DNA of 64,000 bases from CAWDVB01 sp963824105 (GCA_963824105.1 CAWGNN010000011.1:493972-557971), one strand, 5' to 3'; shown: positions 1 to 9,846, numbered from the stretch's first letter. The notes: generated by a model from the sequence alone, not told the origin. Program-made: numbers and translations.

Positions 1-329
1 AAGGTCGACTCGCCGTTGCCGTGGTCGATCACCACGTACCGGCCGTACGACACGTTGCCGAGGTTCCGGGCCACGACGACCGTCCCTGCTGCGGCGGCGA
101 GCACCGACTTGCCGAAGTCGTGGGATCGGGTGAAGTCGACCGCGTTCGGGGACGGAGAGTGATCGGGCCGGGTCGTGCCCGTCCATGATTGGCCGCATCG
201 GAACGGCAGCTGGTATGCGGTGACGGGCGGGGTGGCGCTGGTCGCAGCCGTCGCCGGGGGCATACCCGCTCCCAGGACTGTCACCACAGCCACGGCGGCC
301 AGCGCCGCTTTGCGCACATTTGCTCCCAC
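1..329 (-). CDS. Secreted M23-family peptidase-like protein, 5' part only
   Basis: The first 109 codons lie in the window; the gene runs off the left edge. It starts at GTG 329, preceded by GGAAGG at a normal Shine-Dalgarno distance; a second in-frame GTG lies at 317. The N-terminus is a Sec signal peptide: VRK, then an alanine/valine-rich core ending near ATAATSA. After it come a Cys-containing segment (PFRCGQSWTG) and VDFTRSHDFGKSVLAAAAGTV, then YGRYVVIDHGNG. This matches the start of the lysostaphin-like M23 fold, where the H-x3-D zinc site and the G-x-V strand appear early. A role in cell-wall hydrolysis or as an inactive LytM-type protein is inferred, because the H-x-H catalytic motif would be outside the window. 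It is transcribed away from tesB. Confidence 0.72.
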   Translation of the reverse strand, partial: MGANVRKAALAAVAVVTVLGAGMPPATAATSATPPVTAYQLPFRCGQSWTGTTRPDHSPSPNAVDFTRSHDFGKSVLAAAAGTVVVARNLGNVSYGRYVVIDHGNGEST

Positions 330-558
330 GGCGCCTTCCCACCCGTCACACGTATCACAGGGACACCTCACGGTAGACAGCCGAGCGCCTCCCCGTCCGG
401 GAAATCGTCAGATCCAGTCGTGGCTCTCAGCCGGGCCCCGTGGAAGCCAGCCCGTAGCAGCGGCCCGCAGAGGTGCGAAGGATCGGACACGGACGCAGAT
501 CGAAGGTCGCGGCGGGACTACGTCGTCCGGTCCGGCCTCCCGATCCAGGGGTCTGTGG

Positions 559-1443
559 TCAGTACTCGGATCCGCTGCGCGGGTTCTCCTGACCGATGAG
601 TCGGATCAGCCCCTCCTGCATGACGGTGGAGACGAGCGCCCCGTCGGCGGTGAAGAAGCGCCCCTGGGAAAGTCCTCTTGCCCCTCCGGCGCTCGGGGAC
701 CGCATGTCGTAGAGCAGCCACTCGTCGGCCCGGAACGGGCGATGGAACCACACCGCATGGTCCAGCGACGCCGGCTGGATCTCCGGATCCGACACTCGGT
801 GATCGTGCGGCAGCAGCGAGGTCCCCAAGAGGAGCAGGTCGCTGGCGTAGGTGAGCACCGCCTGGTGAACCAGCTCGCTGTCGGGCAGCGGTCCGTTGGC
901 CCGCATCCAGTACTGCGACCACGAGGGGTCGTCGGGATCCCGGTCCTCCTTCGCGGGGCCGCGCACCGAACGGACCTCCAGTGCGGCCCACTCCCGGGAC
1001 CAGAAGGCGTAGGCCTCCGGGGACGACTCCCGGAAGGCGGCGAAAAGGTCCGGACAGTCCTCGGGCTCGGGAACCTTGGGCATCGGGTCCTGGTGGTCGA
1101 GCCCGGGTTCAGGACGCTGGAAGCTCGCGGTCAGCACGTAGATGGGCTTGCCGTGCTGGCGCGCGATCACCCGGCGGACGGAGAAGGACCGCCCGTCACG
1201 TGCTCGTTCGACTTCATAGATGATCGGCACTGCGGTGTCACCCGGCCGCAGGAAGTAGCTGTGCAGCGAGTGCATCGAGACACCCTCGGGCGCGGTCCGC
1301 GATGCCGCGACCATGGCCTGTCCGGCAACCTGGCCACCGAAGACGCGCTGCATCTCGGTGATCGGCTGCTCGCCCCGGAAGAGGTTGAGCTCGAGGGTCT
1401 CCAGATCCAGGAGGGTCACCAGATCCTCCACCGACCTCGGCAC
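559..1443 (-). CDS. tesB: Acyl-CoA thioesterase II (TesB family)
   Basis: A 294-residue protein, the usual length for a double-hotdog TesB thioesterase, which hydrolyses medium- and long-chain acyl-CoA to free acid and CoA. Recognisable family segments are the N-terminal FRGEQPITEMQRVFGGQVAG, the HSLHSYFLRPGD strand and the C-terminal SLDHAVWFHRPFRADEWLLY, which carries the conserved Asp and His-Arg of the second hotdog. The start is GTG 1443. It lies 3 bp downstream of the PAC2 gene stop, so the two form one minus-strand operon. Its neighbours on the other side are fadA and fadB on the plus strand, a sensible setting for control of acyl-CoA pools. The assignment is by family motifs; chain-length preference cannot be read from sequence. 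Confidence 0.93.
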   Translation of the reverse strand: MPRSVEDLVTLLDLETLELNLFRGEQPITEMQRVFGGQVAGQAMVAASRTAPEGVSMHSLHSYFLRPGDTAVPIIYEVERARDGRSFSVRRVIARQHGKPIYVLTASFQRPEPGLDHQDPMPKVPEPEDCPDLFAAFRESSPEAYAFWSREWAALEVRSVRGPAKEDRDPDDPSWSQYWMRANGPLPDSELVHQAVLTYASDLLLLGTSLLPHDHRVSDPEIQPASLDHAVWFHRPFRADEWLLYDMRSPSAGGARGLSQGRFFTADGALVSTVMQEGLIRLIGQENPRSGSEY

Positions 1444-1446
1444 CGA

Positions 1447-2370
1447 TCAGTCCTCCCCGTCGAGACCGGCAAGGAATCGCTCGAACTCCGCACCGAGCTC
1501 GTCGGCCGTGGGGAGCGAACGATCCCCGGCGAGCGGCAGGGTGTCGGACTCGGTGTGGAAGGAGTCGTACTGCTGCTCCAGCCCGCTCACCACGGAGCGG
1601 ACTTCGTCGGAGTCCTCGATCTGCTGAGCGATCTCCGCTCGCCGTTCCTCGGTCCGCTGCTCCAAGGCCGACAGATCCCACTGCAACCCGGTCGCGGTCT
1701 CGGCCGACTCCAGCAGGCGCAGGGAGGCCTCCGGATAGTCGAACTGCGCGACATAGTGCGGGACGTGGGCGACGAAGCCCATCGCATCGTGACCCCACTC
1801 GCCGAGCCGCAGCTCGAGCAAGGACTGTGCGCTGGAGGGGATCCGGATCTCGCCGGCCCACGGGTTCTCGTGGAGCAGCAGCTTCGGGTCCGTCGCATGG
1901 TTGGTGATCATCACCGGACGGGTGTGCGGCACCGCCATCGGCACCGCCCCCAGGGCCAGGGTGAAGCGCACGTCGAAGTGCTCGACCAGATGGCGCACCG
2001 CAGTGGCGAAGGCCTCCCAGTGGGTGTCCGGCTCGGGACCGCTCATCAACAGGTAAGGGGCGCCGAGATCGTCGCTGCAGACCCGGACGACCAGTCGCGG
2101 TGCCGCGTAGTCGGTGTAGTGGTGCTCACGGAAGGTCATCGCGGGACGCCGCGCGCGGTAGTCGTAGAAGGCGTCGATGTCGAAGGACGCGACCACCCGG
2201 CCGGGGTGGCTCTCCTGCAGGTGCTCCACCGCGATGCGGGTTGCATTGCCCGCGTCGAGGAACCCGTCCAGAACGAAGATCAGAGCCGGTCGAACGGCTC
2301 CACCGGCGGCCTCCAGCAGCTCGGGAACGTCGTCCACGATATGCACGAACCGCGCAGCGTCTCCAGGCAT
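1447..2370 (-). CDS. PAC2 family protein
   Basis: A 307-residue protein of the PAC2 (proteasome assembly chaperone 2-like) family common in actinobacteria. Segments that place it are the N-terminal RPALIFVLDGFLDAGNATR, FDIDAFYDYRARRP, the VPMAVPHTRPV loop and FVAHVPHYVAQFDYPEA. Its role in bacteria is not established; a link to proteasome or protein-degradation functions is only by family name. The chosen start is ATG 2370, preceded by AGGAGGG at 5 nt. An in-frame extension to 2484 exists but would be Pro/Arg-rich shadow sequence with no ribosome site. It ends 3 bp before tesB and is co-transcribed with it. The 220-bp gap to fadA at 2591 is a divergent promoter region. Confidence 0.85.
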   Translation of the reverse strand: MPGDAARFVHIVDDVPELLEAAGGAVRPALIFVLDGFLDAGNATRIAVEHLQESHPGRVVASFDIDAFYDYRARRPAMTFREHHYTDYAAPRLVVRVCSDDLGAPYLLMSGPEPDTHWEAFATAVRHLVEHFDVRFTLALGAVPMAVPHTRPVMITNHATDPKLLLHENPWAGEIRIPSSAQSLLELRLGEWGHDAMGFVAHVPHYVAQFDYPEASLRLLESAETATGLQWDLSALEQRTEERRAEIAQQIEDSDEVRSVVSGLEQQYDSFHTESDTLPLAGDRSLPTADELGAEFERFLAGLDGED

Positions 2371-2590
2371 CGTCACCCTCCTTGCTCCCTCCCATTGTCC
2401 CCGCAGCACCCCAACCCTGCACCCCGAGCCCGCACGGTTACCGTACTGACCCGCCTTGCCCGCGCTGTCCGGTCCCCTGCGCACGGCGCTCCGGGCCGCC
2501 GTGAGGCCACCCGATCGGGCCCGACTTTCCCGTTTAGTTACTCGTGGGTAGCCTAGGGAGTGACCGATCCCCTCTCATGAAGGAGCCCCC

Positions 2591-3790
2591 GTGGCCCGAG
2601 AGCTAAGGGACGTCGTCTTCGTCGACGGCGTCCGGACTCCGTTCGGCAAGGCGAAGGGTCAGTACGCTGAGACTCGCGCCGACGACCTGGTCATCAAGTG
2701 CATCCGAGAGCTGCTGGACCGCCACCCGAACCTTCCGCCCGACCAGGTGGGGGACGTCGCCATCGCGGCGACCACCCAGATCGGCGACCAGGGCCTGACG
2801 ATCGGCCGCACCGCGGCACTTCTCGCGGGCCTGCCGAGCAGCGTGCCCGGCTACGCCATCGACCGGATGTGCGCCGGCGCCATGACCGCGGTCACCACCG
2901 CTGCGAGCGGGATCGCGTTCGGCGCGACCGACGTGGTGATCGCCGGAGGAGTGGAGCACATGGGGCGCCACCCGATGGGCGAAGGCGTTGACCCCAACCC
3001 GCGCATCCTGTCCGAGAAGATCGTCGACCCCGAGGCACTGTCGATGGGCTGCACCGCGGAGAACCTCCACGACCGGTTCCCGGGGCTCACCAAGGAGCGC
3101 GCCGACGCCTACGCCGTCGCTTCGCAGGCCAAGACCGCTCAGGCGTACGTCGACAACAAGATCCAGCCCGACCTGGTGCCGGTGGCGATCCGCACCGCCG
3201 AGGACGGATGGGGGCTGGCCACCGTCGACGAGCCGCCACGCCCCGGCACGACCATGGCCGACCTCGCCGCGCTCAAGACCCCGTTCCGGCCGCACGGGCG
3301 GGTCACCGCGGGCAACTCCGCGGGGCTCAACGACGGGGCGACGGCCTGCATCCTCGCCGACGAGGAGACCGCGAAACGGCTCGGCCTGCCGGTCAAGATG
3401 CGCCTGGTCGGCTACTCCTTCGCCGGGGTCGAGCCCGAGGTGATGGGCTACGGTCCGATCCCCGCAACCACGAGGGCGCTCGAGCTTGCCGGACTCAGCA
3501 TGGACGACATCGGGGCGATCGAGATCAACGAGGCGTTCGCCGTCCAGGTGCTTGCCTTCCTGGAGCACTTCGGGTTCGCCGACGACGACCCCCGGGTGAA
3601 CCCGTACGGCGGTGCGATCGCCTTGGGCCACCCGTTGGCCTCTTCGGGAGTGCGGCTGATGATCCAGCTGGCACGCCGCTTCGAGGAGCGCCCGGACGTC
3701 CACTACGGCATGACGACCATGTGCATCGGCATCGGCATGGGCGGCACCGTGATCTGGGAGAACCCGCACTGGAACGGAGACACCAAGTGA
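2591..3790 (+). CDS. fadA: Acetyl-CoA C-acyltransferase (3-ketoacyl-CoA thiolase)
   Basis: A 399-residue thiolase for the last step of beta-oxidation, cleaving 3-ketoacyl-CoA with CoA. The nucleophile is Cys94 in DRMCAGAMTA; the C-terminal catalytic His347 sits in GHPLASSG and Cys378 in MTTMCIGIGMGGT. INEAFAVQ is the NEAF family motif. The start is GTG 2591 with GAAGGAG five bases upstream. Its stop overlaps the GTG of the downstream multifunctional enzyme by 4 bp (GTGA), so the two are translationally coupled as in other fadAB pairs. A -10-like TAGCCT lies near 2552-2557 in the divergent gap shared with the PAC2-tesB operon. No operator was recognised. Confidence 0.95.
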   Translation: MARELRDVVFVDGVRTPFGKAKGQYAETRADDLVIKCIRELLDRHPNLPPDQVGDVAIAATTQIGDQGLTIGRTAALLAGLPSSVPGYAIDRMCAGAMTAVTTAASGIAFGATDVVIAGGVEHMGRHPMGEGVDPNPRILSEKIVDPEALSMGCTAENLHDRFPGLTKERADAYAVASQAKTAQAYVDNKIQPDLVPVAIRTAEDGWGLATVDEPPRPGTTMADLAALKTPFRPHGRVTAGNSAGLNDGATACILADEETAKRLGLPVKMRLVGYSFAGVEPEVMGYGPIPATTRALELAGLSMDDIGAIEINEAFAVQVLAFLEHFGFADDDPRVNPYGGAIALGHPLASSGVRLMIQLARRFEERPDVHYGMTTMCIGIGMGGTVIWENPHWNGDTK

Positions 3791-5881
3791 CCACCTCCCC
3801 CGAGCTCCAGGTGATGATCGACGGTCTGGTCGCGCTGACCCCCGACGAGGTGGTCACCGACGCCAAGTCGCGTGATGTGGCACTCCCCGGCGGAGCCGGG
3901 ACGATGACGCTGATCACGCTCGACAACGGCTTGGACTACAAGCGGCCCAACACGTTCGGACCGCAGAGCCTCAACCTGCTGAACCAGGCCATCGACACGG
4001 CTCTGGCACGCGACGAGGTGGTGGCCATCGGGATCACCGGCAAGCCCTTCATCCTCGCGGCCGGCGCCGACCTGAGCGCCAACCCCGCAGCGCAGAGCCG
4101 CGACAACGCCCTGACGTTCGCGCAGGGTGGGCCACGGCGTCTTCCGCAAGCTGGGTGAGGGTGGCAAGCCGACTTTCGCGTTCATCAACGGTCTGGCCCT
4201 CGGCGGAGGTCTCGAGGTCGCCCTGCACTGCACCTACCGCACCGTGCTGGACTCCGCTGCCGGGATCGCACTTCCCGAGGTCTTCCTGGGGATCCTCCCC
4301 GGCTGGGGCGGCGCCTACCTGGTGCCCAACCTCATCGGTGCGGACAAGGCCGTCACCCTGATCATCGACAATCCGCTCAGCCAGAACCGCATGCTCGGCG
4401 GCAAGCAGGCCTTCGAGCTCGGACTCGCCGACGCGACCTTCTCCGGCGTGGACTTCCTGGAGCGATCGCTGCGCTGGGCCGGGGAGGTCCTGAACGGCAC
4501 GGCCACCGTGGCCCGGCCCGATGCCGACCGCGGCCCCGCCTGGGACGAGGCACTGGCCCGTGGCCGGGCGATCGCCGACGCCAAGACCGGTGGAGCCTCC
4601 CCCGCGCCGTACCGGGCCCTGGAGCTGATGGCGGCGGCCAGGACCGCCTCGCGCGACGAGGCATTCGCCGCGGAGGATGAGGCGCTCACCGACTTGATCA
4701 TGACCCCGGAGTTCCACGCCGGCCTCTACTCGCTCGACCTGGTGCAGAAGCGGGCCAAGCGCCCCGCCGGGGCACCGGACCGGGAGCTGGCCCGGCCGGT
4801 GACCAAGGTCGGCGTCGTAGGCGCCGGTCTGATGGCCAGCCAGATGGCGCTGCTCTTCGTCCGCCGGCTCATGGTGCCCGTCGTGCTCACCGACCTCGAC
4901 CAGGAGCGGGTCGACAAGGGCGTCGCCTACGTCCAGGGGGAGATCGACAAGCTGCTCCTCAAGGGCCGCCTCAGCCCGGATCGGGCCAACCGCCTCAAGG
5001 GTCTGGTGACCGGCACGACCGACAAGGCCGACTTCTCCGACGCCGACTTCGTCATCGAGGCGGTCTTCGAGGAGATGAAGGTCAAGAAGGCGGTGTTCGC
5101 CGAGGTCGAGGCGCACGTCTCCCCCGAGTGCGTCCTGGCCACCAACACGTCGTCGCTGTCGATCACCGAGATGGCCGCCGACCTGCGGCACCCGGAGCGG
5201 GTCGTGGGCTTCCACTTCTTCAACCCGGTGGCGATCATGCCGCTGGTGGAGATCGTCAAGGGCGAGGCGACCGACGACGCGACCCTCGCCACCGCCTTCG
5301 CGACCGGCAGGTCGCTGAAGAAGTCCACCATCCTGGTCAAGGACAGCCCGTCGTTCATCGTCAACCGGGTCCTCGGCCGCTTCATGGGTGAGGTCGGCCG
5401 GATCGTGGACGAGGGCACACCCCTGGAGGTGGCGGACGGAGCCTTCGCCGGGATCGCACCGCTGCCGCCGTTCATGCTGCTCGGCATGGTCGGGCCGGCG
5501 ATCGCGCTGCACAACGCCGAGTCGCTGCACGCGGCGTTCCCGGATCGCTTCTTCGTCTCGCCGAACCTGCAGAGGTTCGTCGCCGAGGGCAAGACCAGCG
5601 TCTACCTACCAGACCTCAGCATCGACCCGGAGGTCGCTGAGATCTTCGCGTCCCCCGCCGAGCCGGTCGTACTCGCTCCAGCCGAGGTCCGGACCCGAGT
5701 CCTCTCGGCCCTCGCCGACGAGGCGCGGCTGATGCTCGACGAGGGTGTCGTCTCGGCTCCGGAGGATCTCGACCTGGCGATGATCACCGGAGCGGGATTC
5801 GCGTTCTGGAACGGTGGCCTGACCATGCTGCTGGACCGCGAAGGCATCTCTGAGGCCTCCACTGGAAGGACGTTCCACTAG
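3787..5881 (+). pseudogene. fadB: FadB-like enoyl-CoA hydratase/3-hydroxyacyl-CoA dehydrogenase, frameshifted
   Basis: This is the multifunctional partner of fadA, about 698 residues if read through. The first part (3787 to about 4125) reads to a crotonase start (TLITLDNGLDYKRPNT, AAGADLSANPAAQ) and continues out of frame to a stop at 4158. The rest is open from 4127 (VGHGVFRKLGEGGKPTFAFI, then the oxyanion-hole GLALGGGLEVA) through a Rossmann NAD site (VGVVGAGLMASQMA), the catalytic region GFHFFNPVAIMPLVEIVKG and the 3HCDH C-terminal domains. Joining them needs one G removed from the GGG at 4125-4127. Both halves are otherwise intact with normal codon use, so either the indel is recent or it is a sequencing error. 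GTG 3787 overlaps the fadA stop. Confidence 0.85.
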
Positions 5882-5891
5882 CCCGGGTGCG

Positions 5892-7790
5892 TCAGTCGAT
5901 GATCGGGAGCAGCGTCTCGCCGTCGTCGAGCGAGGTGACGTCCTCGACGATGCCGCGAGCGATGTCCTGGGCATCCAGGCCGAGCTCGTTCAGCAGCGCC
6001 GCACGCTTGGCGTGGTGCAGGAACTTCTGCGGGATGCCGTGCAGCCGCACCGGTGTCGAGACGCCGGCGTCGTTGAGCGTCTGCAGGAAGACCGAGCCCA
6101 CGCCGCCGACGATCCCGTTGTCCTCCAGGCACACCGCCAGCCGATGCCCGCGGGCCAGACCGATGAGGACCGGGTCGACGGGCTTGACCCAGCGCGGGTC
6201 CACGACGGTGACTCCGATCCCCTGATCCTCCAGGCGCCCCGCGACCTCGACGGCGACGCTCGCCATGGAGCCGACACCCACGATGAGCACGTCCTTCTCG
6301 CCGCGGCGGAGCAGCACATCGCACCCGCCGGCGGTGTCGATCGCGGGGATGTCGTCGGTCAGGGCACCCTTGGGGAAGCGGATCACGGTGGGCGCGTCAT
6401 CGACGACGACTGCCTCACGCAGCAGCTCCCGAAGCCGAGTCGCGTCACGCGGCGCGGCCAGCCGGAGGCCAGGCACGACCTGCAGGATCGACATGTCCCA
6501 CATGCCGTTGTGGCTGGGGCCGTCGTCGCCGGTGACTCCGGCGCGATCGAGGACGAAGGTCACGCCGGCCCGGTGCAGGCCGACATCCATCAGCACCTGG
6601 TCGAAGGCGCGGTTCAGGAACGTGGCGTAGAGCGCGACGACCGGATGCAGCCCCCCGAGGGCCAGCCCGGCAGCGGACGTCACGGCGTGTTGCTCGGCAA
6701 TGCCGACGTCGAAGACCCGGTCGGGGAAGCGCTGGGCGAAGCGGTCGAGTCCCACCGGATGGAGCATTGCGGCGGTGATCCCGACGATGTCCGTGCGCTC
6801 CTCGGCGATCGTGGCGATCTCGCCGGCGAAGACGTCGGTCCAGGTGGTCCCCTTGGGTTTCTCCAGACCGGTCTCGGCATCGAAGGGACCGGGGCCGTGG
6901 AGCCGATCGGCCTCGTGATGCTCGGCCGCGTCGTAGCCGCAGCCCTTCTCCGTGATGACGTGCACGATGACCGGGCCGCCGTACCGTTTGGCCGCGGCGA
7001 GAGCACTCTCGGTCGCCTCGCGGTCGTGGCCGTCGATCGGGCCGACGTACTTCAGGCCCAGGTCCTCGAAGAGGCCCTGGGGAGCCAGGGCGTCCTTGAT
7101 GCCCTTCTTCATCGCGTGCAGGGCGTCGTAGACGGCGGGACCGACCTTGGGAAGCCCGCGCACCCGGCGCTTGACCGTGTCGAGCGCCGGCTCGTACCGG
7201 GGATTCGTGCGCAGCGAGGTCAGATGATTGGCGAGCCCTCCGACCGTCGGGGTGTAGGAGCGCCCGTTGTCGTTGACGACGATGACCAGTTTGCGGGTGT
7301 CGTCGGCCGCGATGTTGTTGAGGGCCTCCCAGGACATCCCGCCGGTCAGCGCCCCGTCTCCGACGACAGCGACCACGTGGCGATCCTCGCCCCGCAGCGC
7401 GTAGGCCTTGGCCAGGCCGTCGGCCCAGCTCAGCGCGGTGGATGCATGGGAGTTCTCGACCACGTCGTGCTCGGACTCGTCGCGGCTCGGGTAGCCGGAG
7501 AGGCCCCCCTCCTGACGCAGGTTGTCGAATCCGGCGGTACGGCCCGTCAGGATCTTGTGCACGTACGCCTGATGCCCGGTGTCGAAGACGATCCGGTCGT
7601 GTGGCGATTCGAACACTCGGTGCAGGGCGATCGTGAGCTCGACGACGCCGAGATTCGGCCCGAGGTGCCCTCCGGTGCGTGAGACCTTGGCAACGAGAAA
7701 GCGGCGGATCTCCGCCGCAAGCTCCTCGAGCTGGGGGGCATCGAGTCGCTGGAGATCGCGCGGACCCGTGATGTCGTCGAGCATTCCCAT
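5892..7790 (-). CDS. dxs: 1-deoxy-D-xylulose-5-phosphate synthase
   Basis: A 632-residue thiamine-diphosphate enzyme that condenses pyruvate and glyceraldehyde-3-phosphate, the first step of the MEP isoprenoid pathway. Seen in order: SRTGGHLGPNLGVVELTIAL, the conserved DTGHQAYVHKILTGR, the ThDP/Mg motif beginning GDGALTGGMSWEALNN, and the transketolase-like Glu region GIAEQHAVTSAAGLA with DGPSHNGMWDM. ATG 7790 is preferred over GTG 7799 because the hexamer TAGACT (7800-7805) lies 9 nt upstream and there is no Shine-Dalgarno, which points to a leaderless start (MGMLDDITGP). It converges on fadB with only 10 bp between the stops. Confidence 0.95.
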   Translation of the reverse strand: MGMLDDITGPRDLQRLDAPQLEELAAEIRRFLVAKVSRTGGHLGPNLGVVELTIALHRVFESPHDRIVFDTGHQAYVHKILTGRTAGFDNLRQEGGLSGYPSRDESEHDVVENSHASTALSWADGLAKAYALRGEDRHVVAVVGDGALTGGMSWEALNNIAADDTRKLVIVVNDNGRSYTPTVGGLANHLTSLRTNPRYEPALDTVKRRVRGLPKVGPAVYDALHAMKKGIKDALAPQGLFEDLGLKYVGPIDGHDREATESALAAAKRYGGPVIVHVITEKGCGYDAAEHHEADRLHGPGPFDAETGLEKPKGTTWTDVFAGEIATIAEERTDIVGITAAMLHPVGLDRFAQRFPDRVFDVGIAEQHAVTSAAGLALGGLHPVVALYATFLNRAFDQVLMDVGLHRAGVTFVLDRAGVTGDDGPSHNGMWDMSILQVVPGLRLAAPRDATRLRELLREAVVVDDAPTVIRFPKGALTDDIPAIDTAGGCDVLLRRGEKDVLIVGVGSMASVAVEVAGRLEDQGIGVTVVDPRWVKPVDPVLIGLARGHRLAVCLEDNGIVGGVGSVFLQTLNDAGVSTPVRLHGIPQKFLHHAKRAALLNELGLDAQDIARGIVEDVTSLDDGETLLPIID

Positions 7791-7802
7791 GACCGCCACA
7801 GT

Positions 7803-8771
7803 CTAGACGTGAGCCGTTGATCCGGCCCAAACCGCGAAGGTCGCCACAGCGGGCTCCTGGAGACTGCCGAGCCAGACCCTCCCGTCGTGCTCACGAACAC
7901 CGGTCACCATGTGGAAGTGGTCGGCGACCAGCTGCCTGTCGTGGACAAGCCGGCCACGGTCGTCGAACGCCATCACGCGCGCCGAACGCTTGGGCCCCGG
8001 CAGCGCCTTCTCCGGCAGGCGGCGCATCCGCCGGCGTACGCCCAAGGGAACCCGTCGCAGCATCAGCTCCAGCGCAGGGTCGGTAGGCGACGCCAGGGCG
8101 ACCCAGATGAGGCCGTCGGAGCCGCGGGCGATGTTGTCGGGATACCCCGGAAGGTCGGTGATGAAGGGCTCCACGACGCCGGAGCGGGGGCCGGAGAGCC
8201 AGAGCCGGGCGATGTCGCGACCGGTCGTCTGGGCCACCGCGACATAGGACTCGTCGGCGGCCAGAGTCACCCCGTTGGCAAAACGCAACCCGTCCATCTG
8301 CACTGACACCGAGCCGTCCGGACGGCGCACGAGCAGCCTCCCGGTGTGGGTGTCCTCGATCATGTCGGACTTCCAGGACTCCTGCCCGTGCAGCCGGGAG
8401 CTGTCGGAGAAGTAGATCGAGCCGTCGCTGTGCACGGCTGCGTTGTTGCAGAACAGCATCGGACGACCCGACACCTCCGTGACGAGCTCGGAGACCGTCG
8501 CCGTCTTCAGGTCGACCTCGAGCAGGCCGCGCTTGGAGTCACACACCAGCAGGTGGCCGTTGGGCAGCCACTCCAGGCCGAGGGGTCTGCCATGTGTGTT
8601 GGCCAGTACCCGGGAGGTGCGCGCCTTCGGGTCGATCTCGTGGATATGACCGTCCTCGGTGCCGGTGTAGACACGTCCGTCCGGCGACACCAGGACGTCT
8701 TCGGTGCCCACACCATCCACCTGGAGCACCGTGATCGGCTCGTCGAAGGACGCTGTGGTCGGCACGATCAC
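7803..8771 (-). CDS. SMP-30/strictosidine synthase-like beta-propeller protein
   Basis: A 322-residue predicted six-bladed beta-propeller of the SMP-30/gluconolactonase/strictosidine-synthase superfamily. Typical blade segments are LVSPDGRVYTGTEDGHIHEI, GRPLGLEWLPNGHLLVCDS, SIYFSDSSRLHGQESW (the strictosidine-synthase signature region), FANGVTLAADESYVAV and DLPGYPDNIARGSDGLIWVA. Members are metal-dependent lactonases or esterases; the substrate here is unknown. GTG 8771 is 5 bp after the stop of the HDAC-like gene, so they share a transcript. No signal peptide is evident, implying a cytoplasmic location. Reading upstream of 8771 in this frame gives only shadow of the HDAC gene. Confidence 0.8.
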   Translation of the reverse strand: MIVPTTASFDEPITVLQVDGVGTEDVLVSPDGRVYTGTEDGHIHEIDPKARTSRVLANTHGRPLGLEWLPNGHLLVCDSKRGLLEVDLKTATVSELVTEVSGRPMLFCNNAAVHSDGSIYFSDSSRLHGQESWKSDMIEDTHTGRLLVRRPDGSVSVQMDGLRFANGVTLAADESYVAVAQTTGRDIARLWLSGPRSGVVEPFITDLPGYPDNIARGSDGLIWVALASPTDPALELMLRRVPLGVRRRMRRLPEKALPGPKRSARVMAFDDRGRLVHDRQLVADHFHMVTGVREHDGRVWLGSLQEPAVATFAVWAGSTAHV

Positions 8772-8775
8772 AACG

Positions 8776-9846
8776 CTACTCGCCGGAGTGCCCCTGGTGG
8801 CCATCGAGGTAGGCGGTGACCAGGCCACCGAGGCTGGGCAGGTGATAGCCGCCTTCCTGCACGGCGACCGTCGGCAGTCCGAGCGCCCCGACAACCTCGC
8901 CGGCGCTCCGGTAGCCGGCAGTGGTGACGTGCAACGGGCTCTCCGGATCGTCGACGGCCGCGTCGACGCCCAGCGAGACCACGACCGCCGTGCTGCCCTG
9001 CTCCGATACCCACGATGCGATCCGCTCGACGGCGGACACCCACGGCTCGTCCGGGGTGCCGGGAGGCAGGGGAATGTTGAGGGTCGCCCCCTCCCCGGCC
9101 CCGGTGCCGGTCTCGTCCGCGAAGCCGAGCAGGTGGGGGAACCAACCGGCCGCCGGGTCGATGTGCAGCGATCCGTAGGCGACGTCGGCACGGTCGTAGA
9201 AGATCTGGGCCGTCCCGTTGCCCTGGTGGGCATCGAGGTCGATGACGGCGACCCGCTCGTGGCCGGCGCCCCGCAGGGCCTCGGCCGCGACCGCCGCGTT
9301 GTTGAGGTAGCAGGACCCCCCCAGCCCGCGCTTGGTCGCATGGTGCCCCGGCGGGCGGGTCAGCGCGTACGCAGTACGACGCCCCCCGACCACCAGGTCG
9401 ACTGCCGTGAGCGTGCAGTCAACGGCGGCAAGGGCCGCCTCCCAGGTGCCCTCGCCGATGAGGGTGCAGGTGTCGTAGACGAACCGTCCCGCGTCTGCGT
9501 GGACCCGCGTCGGGACGCGGACCGGCATCCCCTCGGTGAGCGCCGGCGTCGGGAAGAAATAGGGCACGACCCGGCTCTGACCGACCTCCGCCTCGTAGCC
9601 ACCCGCTGCCCACCGAGCCGTCGCTTCGGCGAGGAAGGACAGCATCTCCGGATCGTGCACCCGTTCCAGGACGGTGCGGTCGTGTGTGGTGGCCTCGACC
9701 ACGTCGGTGTACCCGGAGGCGTCGAGGCTGGACAAGATGGTGTCCACCCGCTCAGGGTTCTCGGCGCCGTCGATCTCGACTCCGACCCACACCTCCTTCC
9801 GCGGATTGTGCAGTCGTGTCCGCGGTGACCAGACGACGGGTATCAA
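8776..9846 (-). CDS. Histone deacetylase superfamily protein (AcuC/acetylpolyamine amidohydrolase-like)
   Basis: A 356-residue arginase/deacetylase-fold zinc hydrolase. The catalytic core is visible: RPPGHHATKRGLGGSCYLNN (tandem active-site His), VAVIDLDAHQGNGTAQIFY (Asp/His zinc ligands) and VVSLGVDAAVDDP (second zinc Asp). The N-terminal WSPRTRLHNPRKEVWVG resembles acetylpolyamine amidohydrolases more than AcuC, so deacetylation of polyamines or other small amides is the likelier role. TTG 9846 is the only plausible start: it has AAGGAGAG 8 nt upstream and no ATG or GTG upstream in frame. It is followed by the SMP-30-like gene at 5 bp and diverges from the DmpA peptidase over 71 bp. Confidence 0.87.
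   Translation of the reverse strand: MIPVVWSPRTRLHNPRKEVWVGVEIDGAENPERVDTILSSLDASGYTDVVEATTHDRTVLERVHDPEMLSFLAEATARWAAGGYEAEVGQSRVVPYFFPTPALTEGMPVRVPTRVHADAGRFVYDTCTLIGEGTWEAALAAVDCTLTAVDLVVGGRRTAYALTRPPGHHATKRGLGGSCYLNNAAVAAEALRGAGHERVAVIDLDAHQGNGTAQIFYDRADVAYGSLHIDPAAGWFPHLLGFADETGTGAGEGATLNIPLPPGTPDEPWVSAVERIASWVSEQGSTAVVVSLGVDAAVDDPESPLHVTTAGYRSAGEVVGALGLPTVAVQEGGYHLPSLGGLVTAYLDGHQGHSGE

Noticed and set aside
330..558. GGCTGAGAG element resembling part of a TPP riboswitch upstream of the M23 gene
   Set aside because: The rest of the TPP consensus (the pyrophosphate sensor and AACCTGA region) is missing, and no thiamine gene is adjacent.
175..2556. Very long plus-strand open frame over tesB and the PAC2 gene
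   Set aside because: It is antisense to two well-supported genes and its translation is low-complexity Arg/Gly/Leu sequence typical of high-GC shadow frames.
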